NCBI RefSeq assembly: GCF_020873915.1
Contig: NZ_JAHWGP010000037.1
Coordinates: forward strand, 1 to 64,000
Length of the DNA: 64,000 bases
Direction of reading: 5' to 3'
From: Streptomyces sp. DH5
GTDB lineage: Bacteria; Actinomycetota; Actinomycetes; Streptomycetales; Streptomycetaceae
Positions 1 through 8,616 of the stretch are shown here, piece after piece (positions within the stretch are counted from its first letter, which is position 1; the number at the start of each line of letters is the position of its first letter). A program made the position numbers and the translations under genes. A model generated the notes under the pieces. The model was not told the origin of the DNA. It searched no databases and worked only from the letters and a program-made list of their open reading frames with translations.

Positions 1-44
1 TGTTCACCGAGGCGCTGCGCATGTACCCGCCCGGGGTCACCCCT
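1..44 (+). pseudogene. Possible cytochrome P450 K-helix fragment
   Basis: Reading from base 3, the first dozen codons give FTEALRMYPPG, which fits the ExxR K-helix motif of cytochrome P450 enzymes (E-A-L-R followed by YPP). The reading then goes into sequence with no P450 character and runs antisense into the next gene, so the 3' part of the P450 is missing. It is either the edge of a gene broken at this point or a chance match. The fragment is very short and confidence is low. Confidence 0.3.
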
Positions 45-97
45 GGGAGTACGCCGCACATCCCTCTGCGGCCTGAGGAAGGGCCTAGGACGCCATC

Positions 98-850
98 TCA
101 GGTCAGCTTGTCGGAGCGGCCGGCTTCGATGCGGGACCACTGGGCGATGGGGCGCCCGTTCGTACGCCACTCCTCGGGATTCTCAGCGGAGTGCCAGGGC
201 TGGGGCCAGCCACGCGGGGAGTCCTCCCACGCCTCCTGGCGTCCATAGACGGTCATGTCCAGCAGCCCGTGGGTGGGCGCCATGACCTCGACACCGCGAC
301 CGCCGGTGTAGTACGTCTCGAACACCCGCTTGCCATCGCGGACGTAGCAGACGAGGTGGTGACGCTGCCAGTCACGGCCCTCCAAGAGCTGCGGCGCCGT
401 CTTCTCGACCGAGTACCACGGCATTTCCAAGCCTAGGAAGTCGCGGTAGCGGACGCTCTCTTGGTATGGACCCTTGCAGAGCGTGGCGTACGTGGCGTCG
501 CGAGAGTGGATGTAGGACAGCTCGCGAACCTGACTGTTGAAGAACGTACAACCCTCGCACTGTCCGGCGGCGGGTCGTCCGGGCCACCAGGCGTGGAAGT
601 ACGCGATGAGCTGCTTGCGCCCTTCGAAGACGTCGAGGATCGTGATCGGCCCGTCAGGACCGATGACCTCAATGGCGGCATCAACCTCCACCATCGGCAG
701 CCGCCGCCGCGCCGCCGCGATCGCGTCTCCTTCACGGGTGTGCGCCTTCTCCCGTACGAACAGAGCTTCCCGCGCCTCCTGGTAGGTCTTTCTGTCCACC
801 ACAGGCGGGAGGGCCGGGCTCGGTGATTGATCGTTCACGAGCGTCTCCAT
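98..850 (-). CDS. DUF899 family thioredoxin-like protein
   Basis: A 250-residue protein of the DUF899 family, which has a thioredoxin-like fold and no established reaction. The family hallmark is visible near residue 95: a WWPGRPAAGQCEGCTFFN block with a C-x-x-C pair, followed by an aromatic-rich C-terminal half with HGLLDMTVYGRQE. The ATG at 850 is preferred over the upstream start at 892 because family homology begins shortly after it and the extra 14 residues look non-coding; the ribosome site is weak for both. It is likely cytoplasmic, with no signal peptide. No functionally linked neighbour is seen, since the flanks are decayed DNA. Confidence 0.8.
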   Translation of the reverse strand: METLVNDQSPSPALPPVVDRKTYQEAREALFVREKAHTREGDAIAAARRRLPMVEVDAAIEVIGPDGPITILDVFEGRKQLIAYFHAWWPGRPAAGQCEGCTFFNSQVRELSYIHSRDATYATLCKGPYQESVRYRDFLGLEMPWYSVEKTAPQLLEGRDWQRHHLVCYVRDGKRVFETYYTGGRGVEVMAPTHGLLDMTVYGRQEAWEDSPRGWPQPWHSAENPEEWRTNGRPIAQWSRIEAGRSDKLT

Positions 851-1044
851 TCGCTTCTGGGGAGGCTGCCAAGAGGTCACCTGGAACCACAATGCCCATC
901 AGGCTGCGCCGCACTCCCGAGCGCCACGCAGTGGCCTTTCGGCGGCTCGCTCATTCGGTCCAGCAGCCGGGCCCCACCGACGTGCACGCGATCACGCCTC
1001 GCCGCCGAGGGCGAGACCGCAGGCGTGACCCGCCTCGGAGGGCG

Positions 1045-1289
1045 TCAAGCCCGCTTCCTCCACAGGGTGAAGCAGTAGAGCACCGCCGACCAGGCCGGGA
1101 GGTCGTGTGGCAGGAGCCGCCACTGACAGCCCGTCCGGTTCTGGTAGAGCAGCGCGTTCACGACCTCCCGGAGATCACAGGAGCCCTGGTCCCCGGTCGC
1201 AGACCGCGCCACCCGCGTCTGCTTCCACCCGGTGACCAGCGGTTGACCAAAGCCCACCGCCCGTCGGACAAGTCGGTTGCGTACGGCAT
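1045..1289 (-). pseudogene. Remnant of IS5-family transposase (DUF4096 N-terminal region)
   Basis: The start of an IS5-type transposase, broken by a frameshift. One frame gives [18 protein letters not shown], the usual N-terminus (DLTDAQWALVEP in intact copies). A second frame continues with [23 protein letters not shown] and ends FTLWRKRA-stop, where intact enzymes carry on for some 200 residues including the DDE catalytic domain. No terminal inverted repeats could be defined. It is a non-functional trace of an insertion sequence, consistent with the decayed character of this region. Confidence 0.75.
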
Positions 1290-1422
1290 GCGCTCGGCTG
1301 CCATGCACATCCGCCGCGCGGGGCAGCCACCCACCGTGGACGGCTCCGGGTCGGAACCTGCTGGCTGCACCGCATCCTCTCGTTGCAACGGCGGTAGAGG
1401 GGACGGACGCGAGGACCGCCTC

Positions 1423-1863
1423 TCAGGCGTTCTCGTCATGGATCCGCCCACCCAGATCCTCCGCCCACTCCAGTGCCCACGCCTTGAGTTCTTCGATCTG
1501 CCGGGAGGTGAGCCCGTACGCGGTGTAGTCCTCATCCTCGTACCAGTCCACGCCGATCAGCCGGTCCCGGAGGTCTTCGAGGCTGAACTCGTCGTGGGCG
1601 CGACGGCGGCCCAGGGATTCGAGGTCGGCGGTGGAACGGTGGCGGGAGGCAGCCTGGACGTCGATGAGGTCGCGGACGGTGCCGCGGTCGGCGAGGGCAC
1701 GGACCTTGGTGCCGATCACGTCGTCGAGGGAAAGAACGGGGCCGTAGGGGGTCTGAGCGGGAGGGGCCCAGAACGCCTCCTTGAGGACGTCGACCTCGCA
1801 CTCCTCGCCGGTGTCCGGATCGGTGACGAGGAACCGGCCGCTGAGCGGATCGGTCTGGATCAT
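1423..1863 (-). pseudogene. 5'-truncated AbiEii/AbiGii-type nucleotidyltransferase
   Basis: The 146 codons read from an ATG at 1863 match the C-terminal half of actinobacterial nucleotidyltransferases of the AbiEii/AbiGii toxin group: FLVTDPDTGEECEVDV, then VLSLDDVIGTKVRALADRG and RDLIDVQAASRHRS. The N-terminal half with the G-G and D-x-D metal-binding catalytic motif is absent in all frames upstream, so the nucleotidyl transfer activity should be lost. No antitoxin-like partner is seen. The stop codon is intact. It could still be translated as a fragment, but a decayed gene is the simpler reading. Confidence 0.7.
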
Positions 1864-3081
1864 CGCCTGCCCGCGCAGGCCCTCAGGTGGCGCGCAACCG
1901 GCTGCCCTGCAGACCCGGGACCAGCCCGCCCGTAGGCGCGGGTAATCATGACGCAGCAGGTCACGCGGAGAGCCACAGCGGTGGAGTCGGCTGCGGCTTC
2001 GTCTCGGTGTCGGAAGTGACGACGGTGGCGAAGCCCAGGCCCATGGCGCCGGCGCAGTGGACGAGAAGGACACCGGGGCGGGCGAGGTCAGGACCCATGC
2101 CGCGGTCGAGCTGTCGAGTAACGCAGCGAGCGTCCCAAGCGGGAGCCAGGGAGCTGTCGAGGTCACCCGTCATGGCGGCCACCTGGTCAGCAAGCTGGGA
2201 CGCTCCCGCGCCCGATGCTGACCGTTTGCTGACCCGAGCGGGGTCATCAGGCCTCTGACCTGCAAAAAATACCCAACCGCTAGATCTTGGACTCGAACAT
2301 GGTGCTCAGCATGTCTGACTCCTGAAAGATGGCTCCCTGCCTGCGTTTTTGCAGGTCAAGTGCGGTTCCCCCACCCTACGACGAGTCGCATGTCCGGGGA
2401 GCGTTCCCCAGTCCTTTCAGGACTCACGCTGACCACTTGCGACCAACTTCGGGCAAGCGCTTCGCCCGCTCTCCGGGACCCCACCGCGAGGACGGCACAA
2501 GCCGAGCAGCGCCCCTCCAAGTGCGTCAGTGATCACCGTCACTCCGGCGGTCCGGGCCGCGGTCAGAGCCAAGGCGGCCGACCGGGAGCGGGCCACACGC
2601 CGCCGCGGCGCAGGCGTACCCAACATCGGCGTGTCGGCCACCGGTCGATCGGTGGGCGTCCGGGCCGAGCAAGGATCCGTGGGCTCTACATGCGACGTCG
2701 AGCGCTCCATCTCGGGGTTCCGGCAACGGCTCAAACACGCGTGTTCGATATCGGCGTCCACCTCGTTGAACTCGATGTCGTCGTACAAGGTCCACAGATC
2801 AGGGATGGAGGACCGCAGTTGAGCACAGCAGGCACACGCGAGGTCAACCAGGACGGCAGAGTGTCTCTTCCGCTGCCAGCGAGGATCCAGTGCACGGGGC
2901 AGCACTCCGCCGACTCCCTCACTCAAGCCTCCTTCCGCAAGCGCTGCGCCCAGGTGCCCAAGGGGCCGCACCGCGTCATCGGGATGTCCTGGCGCAACGA
3001 CAGCCAGGCGGTGCTGCTCCGCCCGCGAGGGCTTGACGCCAGCACGCGCCGCTCGGCACGACCGGGCACGAGGTGGGCGGC
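1864..3081. other. 1.2-kb stretch without a supportable gene
   Basis: Several open frames exist on both strands but none has recognisable protein motifs or consistent codon bias. One plus-strand frame ends in TGA at 3083-3085, overlapping the ATG of the ABC transporter at 3082 in an ATGA arrangement. That suggests the transporter was once coupled to an upstream gene whose body is no longer recognisable. The stretch also holds a 13-bp inverted repeat described separately. I see no tRNA or terminator that would mark an integration site. Confidence 0.5.
2256..2358. repeat. 13-bp inverted repeat, arms 77 bp apart
   Basis: TGACCTGCAAAAA at 2256-2268 is repeated in perfect inverted orientation as TTTTTGCAGGTCA at 2346-2358. 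The right arm is also part of a small local hairpin (CCTGC-GTTTTT-GCAGG, 2340-2355). Such paired elements can mark recombination sites or the ends of a small mobile element, but no gene in between supports that. Confidence 0.6.
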
Positions 3082-5088
3082 ATGAGTGAGCCCACCGACG
3101 CAGCCGCCGACACCGTTCCGGCGCCGCGGTCCGCCCACCAGCCACTGCCCCTGCCGCCGACGACCGTGCCCGCCGGGCCGGAGGACGGCGACCTGACCGA
3201 GGCGATGGAAGAGGCGTACTGGTCCGTCCACGATGGAGCCGCCGCCAGTGCCACGGTGCGGCAAGTCCTCGCCCGTCTGCCCAGGATCACCGCCCTGATC
3301 GGGCGGCTCGCCTGGCAGGCGGACCGCGCGTCGACCCTCACGGCCGTCGTCTGCCAGCTGGCCTCGGCCGCCATGGCGGCCTTCGGGCTGATCGCCTCGG
3401 TCGGAGTGCTCCAGCACTTGTTCGCCCAGGGGCCCACACCCGACCGCGTACGCGCAGCCATCCCCCAGATCCTCCTCGTGGCGGGCTTCCTCGCTGCCCG
3501 GGCTCTGCTGGAGGCAGCCGTCTCGGTGGCCCAGGCACGCGTCACGCCCAAGATCCGCACCGCGCTCGAATGCGAGTTCCTGCACCTCACCGCGCACGTA
3601 CGGCTGGAAGCCGTGGAGGACGCCGACTGGCACGACGAGGTGCACCGTGCCAACGACCGCGGACTCTTCTACGCCCGGATGATCGTCGGGCAGGTCGTCT
3701 CCCTGGCCTCCGCGGCCCTCGGGCTTATCGGTACCGCCGGCGTCCTCGGCGTCCTCCACCCCGCCCTGCTGCCGCTGTTGTTGCTGTCCGTCCTGCCGGT
3801 GGGGGCGGCCGCCGTGCACAGCGCCCGGGCCCGCTTCCACTCCTTCAAGCGATGGAACGCGCTGCAACGCCGCGTTCGCGTGTTCTCCTGGCTGCTGCTC
3901 GACGTGGACGCGGCGGCGGAGCTGCGCTCCGACACGGCCCAGGACGCCCTGCTCCAGGAACACCGCCGCCTGACCGTCAAGATCGCCGATGAGGACACCC
4001 GCCTCGGCGTCAACTCGGCCCTGATCAACCTCGCCGGCCGGGCGGTCGGCGGGGTCGGCACCGGCATTACTTACGTCGTGCTGGCCGCCATGCTGATCGC
4101 CGGGTGGCTTCCGCTCGCCGCCGGGGCCGGTGCGGTCCTGGCCATCCAGTCCGGGCGGTCCTCCCTGACCCAGCTGATCGAGTTCGCCCACCTCGTCTAC
4201 GAGCACGCCCTGTGGGTCGACGACCTTCTCGCCGTCCAGGAGCGCAGTCGCGGTCTCCTGCCCCGCACGGCCGATGTGCGGGCGCCGGAGCAGGTGAAGG
4301 AGATCACCGTCCAGGACGTCCACTTCACCTACCCCGGCAAGGACACGCCGGCACTCGACGGGGTCTCCTTCACACTCCGCGCCGGGGAGACGGTGGCGTT
4401 CGTCGGCCTCAACGGATCAGGGAAGTCGACCTGCGCCAAGGTCCTGGCCGGCCTGTACGAACCGCAGCGGGGCAGCGTGAGCTGGGACGGCATCGACGTA
4501 CGCGAGATGGACGCCCAGTCGGTGCACCGGCAGGTCGCCTGTGTGCTGCAGGACCCGGTGCGGTTCCCCTTCAGCGCCCTGTCGAACATCACCGCCGGCA
4601 CCGGCACGCTCACCGAGGCCGAGCCCCGGCGAGCCATGGCCGCAACGCAGGCTGCGGGAGCCGACAGGGTCATCGCCGCCCTCCCCGCCCAGTGGGAGAC
4701 CCTGCTGTCCAAGCGGTTCAAGGGCGGGCAACAGCTGTCCGGCGGACAGTGGGCGAAGATCACCGTCGCCCGGGGCCTGTACAAGGCGGCCCCGCTGCTG
4801 CTCCTGGACGAGCCGACGGCGAGCATGGACCCGCCGTCCGAGCACGCCGTGTACGAGGCGGTTCTGCGCGGCCGGCTGCGCAGCGATCAGATCACGGTGC
4901 TGATCTCCCACCGGCTCGCCAGCGTCGTCGACTGCGACCGCATCCTCGTCTTCGACAGCGGCCGCATCGTCGAATCCGGATCCCACGACGAGCTCATGGC
5001 CAGGGGCGGTGACTACGCCGCCATGTTCACCCTGCAGGCCAGCGGCTACCAGCCGGGCACTGCCACAGCCGAGGAGGCGGGCCGGTGA
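3082..5088 (+). CDS. ABC transporter, fused permease/ATP-binding protein
   Basis: A 668-residue type-I exporter-fold ABC half-transporter. A proline-rich N-terminal tail of about 50 residues leads into a transmembrane domain (about 85-390, hydrophobic helices) and a nucleotide-binding domain (about 410-650). The domain has Walker A GLNGSGKST (residues 442-450), signature LSGGQ near 552, Walker B LLLLDEPTA and switch His in LISHRLAS. The ATG at 3082 has GAGG about 8 bases upstream and overlaps the TGA of an upstream frame. Substrate cannot be told; stand-alone half-transporters of this kind in Streptomyces often sit beside peptide or antibiotic genes, and as a half-molecule it should homodimerise. 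No biosynthetic partner survives upstream. Confidence 0.88.
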   Translation: MSEPTDAAADTVPAPRSAHQPLPLPPTTVPAGPEDGDLTEAMEEAYWSVHDGAAASATVRQVLARLPRITALIGRLAWQADRASTLTAVVCQLASAAMAAFGLIASVGVLQHLFAQGPTPDRVRAAIPQILLVAGFLAARALLEAAVSVAQARVTPKIRTALECEFLHLTAHVRLEAVEDADWHDEVHRANDRGLFYARMIVGQVVSLASAALGLIGTAGVLGVLHPALLPLLLLSVLPVGAAAVHSARARFHSFKRWNALQRRVRVFSWLLLDVDAAAELRSDTAQDALLQEHRRLTVKIADEDTRLGVNSALINLAGRAVGGVGTGITYVVLAAMLIAGWLPLAAGAGAVLAIQSGRSSLTQLIEFAHLVYEHALWVDDLLAVQERSRGLLPRTADVRAPEQVKEITVQDVHFTYPGKDTPALDGVSFTLRAGETVAFVGLNGSGKSTCAKVLAGLYEPQRGSVSWDGIDVREMDAQSVHRQVACVLQDPVRFPFSALSNITAGTGTLTEAEPRRAMAATQAAGADRVIAALPAQWETLLSKRFKGGQQLSGGQWAKITVARGLYKAAPLLLLDEPTASMDPPSEHAVYEAVLRGRLRSDQITVLISHRLASVVDCDRILVFDSGRIVESGSHDELMARGGDYAAMFTLQASGYQPGTATAEEAGR

Positions 5089-5245
5089 ACCGCTCACCGG
5101 CCGAGGAACGCCGGAGCCCGCCCCGGCCTAGGTGCTGCTCGAAGGGCTCGGACTGTGGTGAGCCTGCCTCCGCGCCGGCCAGCGAACCGCCACCGGCCCC
5201 GGTCGGCCGTCCCCGCCTTCGCATCACGACCTCAAGGAGCCTGTG

Positions 5246-5490
5246 ATGACCGTGTCCGGCGACCCGCGCGGGACTGCTGCGCTGCTCGTTGACTCGCGTG
5301 GCCGTTACCTGCTGCACCTGCGCGACGCCAACAAGGAGATCTGCGGCCCGGGGACGTGGAGTGTCCCCGGCGGCGACCGCGAAGGAACGGAGACCTCACG
5401 TGAGGCGGTGGAGCGGGAACTGCCGGAGGAGACCGGCCTGACGGCTTCGGCCTCGGGCGCGTATGTGGTGACGATGCTCGTCGAAGTGGA
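5246..5490 (+). pseudogene. Truncated Nudix hydrolase
   Basis: The ATG at 5246 follows a good AAGGAGC site. The product opens with a typical Nudix core and carries an exact Nudix box, GX5EX7REUXEEXGU, around residues 33-56 (ends REAVERELPEETGL), which binds metal for hydrolysis of nucleoside-diphosphate-linked substrates. After about residue 80 the reading frame loses all family resemblance and runs on to a stop at 5761, antisense to the tusA-like gene. The 3' half of the gene has therefore been replaced or deleted. It follows the ABC transporter by about 160 bases and may once have been co-transcribed. Confidence 0.65.
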
Positions 5491-5582
5491 TGCGCCTGTG
5501 CGGAATCACCGGGAGGACCGCCAGGCGTTGTTCGGGCGGTTCCCGTCCCGAGCGCACGGCAAGCTTCCGAGGAGGCCGGCGG

Positions 5583-5879
5583 TCAACCTTCGCGGTCGTC
5601 CGTATGCCAGGGAGCGCCGGCTCGGGTGGGGCGTGCACCGGCGGTGGTCCGCAGGGCGTAGACCGGCCGTTCGTTGTCGGGGACGGGGCCGAGGTAGTGG
5701 TGGCCGGTCATGTGGCACCAGGCGGGCAGATCGAGTGGTGCGGCTGGGTCGGTGGCGATGACGTGGACGACGGTGTCCGGCCTGGCGCCGTCGATCTCCT
5801 TGCTCAGGCGCAGCAGGAGGGTGACGCAGAGCAGGCCGGTGCCGTCGACGGTGATGTCCGGTGCGGGCATGGAGCTCAT
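5583..5879 (-). CDS. tusA: TusA/SirA-family sulfur carrier protein
   Basis: A 98-residue small sulfurtransferase of the TusA family: VDGTGLLCVTLLLRLSKEI near the N-terminus places the sulfur-carrying cysteine at residue 18, in the position of the family C-P-x-P motif, although both prolines are replaced here (C-V-T-L). TusA proteins accept persulfide sulfur from a cysteine desulfurase or rhodanese and pass it on. The ATG overlaps the TGA of the MFS gene (ATGA), so the two are translationally coupled. Together with the rhodanese-type regulator and the broken cysteine desulfurase upstream, this is a sulfur-trafficking operon. The tail beyond residue 75 is longer than in classical TusA. Confidence 0.8.
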   Translation of the reverse strand: MSSMPAPDITVDGTGLLCVTLLLRLSKEIDGARPDTVVHVIATDPAAPLDLPAWCHMTGHHYLGPVPDNERPVYALRTTAGARPTRAGAPWHTDDREG

Positions 5880-7141
5880 GGGCGGTAGGCGGTGGCGGCG
5901 ACGGCGGGCAGGAGGGCGAGGGAGAGTGCGCCGCCGGTGAGGGCGAGGACGGGGTAGCTGGTAGCGGCGACCATGATGCCGGAGGCCATACCGCCGGTGG
6001 CGCCGGCGATGGCGATGGAGACGTCGACAAGCCCCTGGGTCTTGGCCCGGGTGGCGAGCGGCACGGTGTCGGTGATGATCGCGGTGCCGGACACGAGGCC
6101 GAAGTTCCAGCCCAGTCCCAGCAGCGCCAGGGCGAGCGCGAGGAGGGCGACGGAGTCGCCGGGCGCGGCGGCGGCGAGGATGCCGGCGGCCAGGAGGGTG
6201 AGGCCGGAGGCGGCGGCGATCTTCATGCGGCCGTAGCGGTCGACGAGCAGGCCGGTGAGCGGGGAGGGCAGGTACATGGCGCCGATGTGGATGCCGATGA
6301 CGAGGCCGGAAGCGGTGGTGGAGTGGCCGTGGTCGTGCATGTGAACCGGCGTCATCGTCATGATCGCGACCATGACGAGCTGGGTGAGGATCATGACGAG
6401 CGCGCCCAGGACCACGCCTTTGCGGACCTCTCTGTGGTCGGCGTCATCGGCGGCGGCTGGGTTGGCTGCGGCGTCGGCTTCCTTGGCCTGGTCGATGCCA
6501 CGGGCCAGGAGTAGCGGGTCGGGGCGCAGCCAGAGGGCGAGGACGAGAGCGGCCAGCGCGTAAGCGGCGCCAGAGATGACGAAGAGTCCGGCGAGGTCGG
6601 GAATGTTGAGGGCTTCGGCAAGGGTGCCTGCGGGGGCGGCGAGGTTGGGGCCGGCGACGCCGCCGAGCGTGGTGGCGACCAGAACGGTGGAGACGGCGCG
6701 GGCGCGGTGGCCGACCGGGGCGAGGTCGGCTCCGGCGTAGCGTGCCTGGAGGTTGGTGGCGGTGCCGGCACCGTAGACGAACAGGGCGATGAACAGCAGG
6801 ACCGGGTTGTCCAGGACGGCGGCGGTGATGACGCCGGCGGAGCCGATGGCGCCGGTGAGGTAGCCGGTGGCGAGGCCGGGGCGGCGGCCTCTGGCCTGGG
6901 AGATGCGTCCGACGGTGATGGCGGCGAGTGCGGAGCCGGTGGTGAACAGGGCGCTGGGCAGTCCGGCGAGGCTGGTGGAGCCGAGCATGTCCTGGGCGAG
7001 CAGGGCGCCGACGGTGACACCTGCGGCGAGCCCTGCGCCGCTGAAGATCTGAGAGGCGACCAGGACACGCAGGATCCGCGGCTGGACCTGGGCGGGGTCG
7101 GGTACGGGGGCCGTCGTGCCGGTGGGCGCGGTGCTGGTCAT
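5876..7141 (-). CDS. MFS transporter (drug/H+ antiporter-like)
   Basis: A 421-residue major facilitator protein with about 12 hydrophobic helices; the signature GRISQARGRRPGL follows helix 2 and LLVDRYGRMKI is the symmetrical loop in the second half. The ATG at 7141 is chosen because GGAAGAG lies just upstream; an earlier start at 7225 would add a hydrophilic, arginine/proline-rich stretch. The gene is coupled to tusA downstream and lies behind the broken cysteine desulfurase. Its substrate is unknown; from context an organic sulfur compound or sulfur anion is possible. Confidence 0.85.
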   Translation of the reverse strand: MTSTAPTGTTAPVPDPAQVQPRILRVLVASQIFSGAGLAAGVTVGALLAQDMLGSTSLAGLPSALFTTGSALAAITVGRISQARGRRPGLATGYLTGAIGSAGVITAAVLDNPVLLFIALFVYGAGTATNLQARYAGADLAPVGHRARAVSTVLVATTLGGVAGPNLAAPAGTLAEALNIPDLAGLFVISGAAYALAALVLALWLRPDPLLLARGIDQAKEADAAANPAAADDADHREVRKGVVLGALVMILTQLVMVAIMTMTPVHMHDHGHSTTASGLVIGIHIGAMYLPSPLTGLLVDRYGRMKIAAASGLTLLAAGILAAAAPGDSVALLALALALLGLGWNFGLVSGTAIITDTVPLATRAKTQGLVDVSIAIAGATGGMASGIMVAATSYPVLALTGGALSLALLPAVAATAYRP

Positions 7142-7274
7142 GTCTCTCTTCCGGAGCTGCGGTGAGCGGTGCGGGACCGGCGGAGAGAACCTGACCGGTC
7201 TGGGCAATAGAGGAGGCCGTTGCACCGGCCCGGCGCAGGATGGACAGCGCTACGGACCGGTGCGCGGGGTGGGG

Positions 7275-7854
7275 TCAGCGGCCGTCGAGTGCTTGGGCGG
7301 GGTCGGCGACCAGGTCGGCGGCGTTTTCGAGGCCGACGGAGACCGCACTACGCCGGTCTCGTTGTTCGCAGCCAGCACCGTGTCCTCGGTGGACGCGTCG
7401 GCCGGCACCGCCGGGGCGGGGAGCCCTTCGCCGTCGACCGCAGCACTGTCACGCGGGCGCCGTGCAGCCGGTCAAGGGCCCGGCACGTCTCCAGGCCGGC
7501 CGGATGCTCGGTGGCCCGAGTGATCACGTGCGGGTGCGGGCGACCGGAGGCCAGGACCGGGCCGCGCAGGGCGAGTGGGTCGGCTTCGGAGCCGGAGCCG
7601 GAGCCGGTGAAGACGATCTCCCCAGGCTCGGCGTCGAGCAACGCGGTGACCTGGGCGCGGGCCTTGGCGGGCGCCGGCCGGGGGCTCTCGGGGTGAGGGT
7701 GACCGCTTGAGGGGTTACCGGAGAAGTCCGTCAGGTACGGCCACACCGCTGCGGCGACGCGCGGCTCGACGGGGGTGGTGGCGTCGCAGTCCAGGCAGAC
7801 CGGCCCGTCGGCCGGCCCCGGGTGCGGCGGGCGATCGCCGCCCGGGGCGGTCAC
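7275..7854 (-). pseudogene. Broken cysteine desulfurase (NifS-like), fused to a foreign PLP-enzyme tail
   Basis: A GTG at 7854 overlaps the TGA of the regulator upstream (GTGA), so the original gene was coupled to it. The N-terminal part has the class-V aminotransferase pattern of NifS-like desulfurases: LDCDATTPVEPRV, FSGNPSSGH and HVITRATEHPAGLETCRAL. After RVTVL the frame shifts, and a second frame continues with AANNETGVV (normally LANNETG). About 200 codons, including the PLP lysine and catalytic cysteine, are then missing. The last 21 codons (SVGLENAADLVADPAQALDGR) resemble the end of Cys/Met-metabolism PLP enzymes, suggesting recombination between two genes. It cannot be an active desulfurase. 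Confidence 0.7.
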
Positions 7855-8540
7855 GTCAGGTCCGAGGCGTCGACGGGCAACTCCGACAGGCGCCACTCCA
7901 GCATGCCGTCGTTGAGGCGGATCGCGCGCCGGCCGTGGTCGGTCAGCAGCCGTACCGCGTCGTAGGCCAGGACGCAGTACTCGCCGCGGCAGTAGACGAC
8001 GATCTCCAGGTCCTCGGGCAGCTCGTTGATCCGCCCGGCGAGCTCGTCGACCGGGATGGAGATCGCGCCGGGAATGTGCCCGGCCTGGTACTCCTCCACC
8101 GGCCGCACGTCGAGGACGACGACATCCCCGGCGGCGATCCGGACCCGCAGTTCCTCACGGCTGACCTCGACGGCGGTGTCCTCGCCCAGGTAGGCGTCCC
8201 GGGCGGGAGGCACGGCGTCCTGATGGGCTTCGGCGACCTTGCGCAGCAGCGCGAACAGCTGGGCGACGTCGTCACCGGCGAGCCGGTAGTGGATGCGCAC
8301 ACCCTCGCGGCGGGTGGCGACGAAACCGGCCTGCTTGAGGTTCTGCAGATGCGCCGAGGCGGTGGTCAGGTTCAGGCCGGCCGCCTTCGCCAGCGCGTCG
8401 ACGGTGCGCTCGCCCTGGGCCAGCAGATCCAGTAGTTCCAGACGCTTTCCGCTGGCCAGCGCCTTACCGCTGGCCGCGAACGCGTCATACAGCCGCGCCT
8501 TCGTCGTGCTCTTCGTGTTCTCCGCCAAAGCATCCTCCAT
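7851..8540 (-). CDS. ArsR-family regulator fused to a rhodanese domain
   Basis: A 229-residue one-component regulator. Residues 15-100 form an ArsR winged helix (ASGKRLELLDLLAQGE, then TTASAHLQNLKQAGFV as recognition helix); residues 120-222 form a rhodanese domain with active-site loop CRGEYC. The only cysteines are the two in that loop, so sensing of sulfane sulfur or persulfide by the rhodanese domain is a reasonable inference. The ATG at 8540 is used; the reading up to 8585 would run through the palindromic operator. No clear ribosome site precedes it, which allows a leaderless or very short leader. Its stop overlaps the GTG of the broken desulfurase. It diverges from the MBL-rhodanese gene. 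Confidence 0.82.
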   Translation of the reverse strand: MEDALAENTKSTTKARLYDAFAASGKALASGKRLELLDLLAQGERTVDALAKAAGLNLTTASAHLQNLKQAGFVATRREGVRIHYRLAGDDVAQLFALLRKVAEAHQDAVPPARDAYLGEDTAVEVSREELRVRIAAGDVVVLDVRPVEEYQAGHIPGAISIPVDELAGRINELPEDLEIVVYCRGEYCVLAYDAVRLLTDHGRRAIRLNDGMLEWRLSELPVDASDLT

Positions 8541-8541
8541 A

Positions 8542-8553
8542 AATCCATGGATT
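8542..8553. promoter_or_regulatory. Probable operator of the ArsR-rhodanese regulator
   Basis: AATCCATGGATT is a perfect 12-bp palindrome in an AT-rich patch (unusual for this DNA) immediately in front of the regulator start and about 65 bp upstream of the divergent MBL-rhodanese gene. ArsR-type regulators bind such palindromes in their own promoters, so autorepression and control of both directions is likely. Confidence 0.65.
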
Positions 8554-8616
8554 ATTGTAGTTGGGTCTGGTGGGTGTGACCACACGCCCCCATTTCCCGA
8601 GACCCTGGAGGACGCC

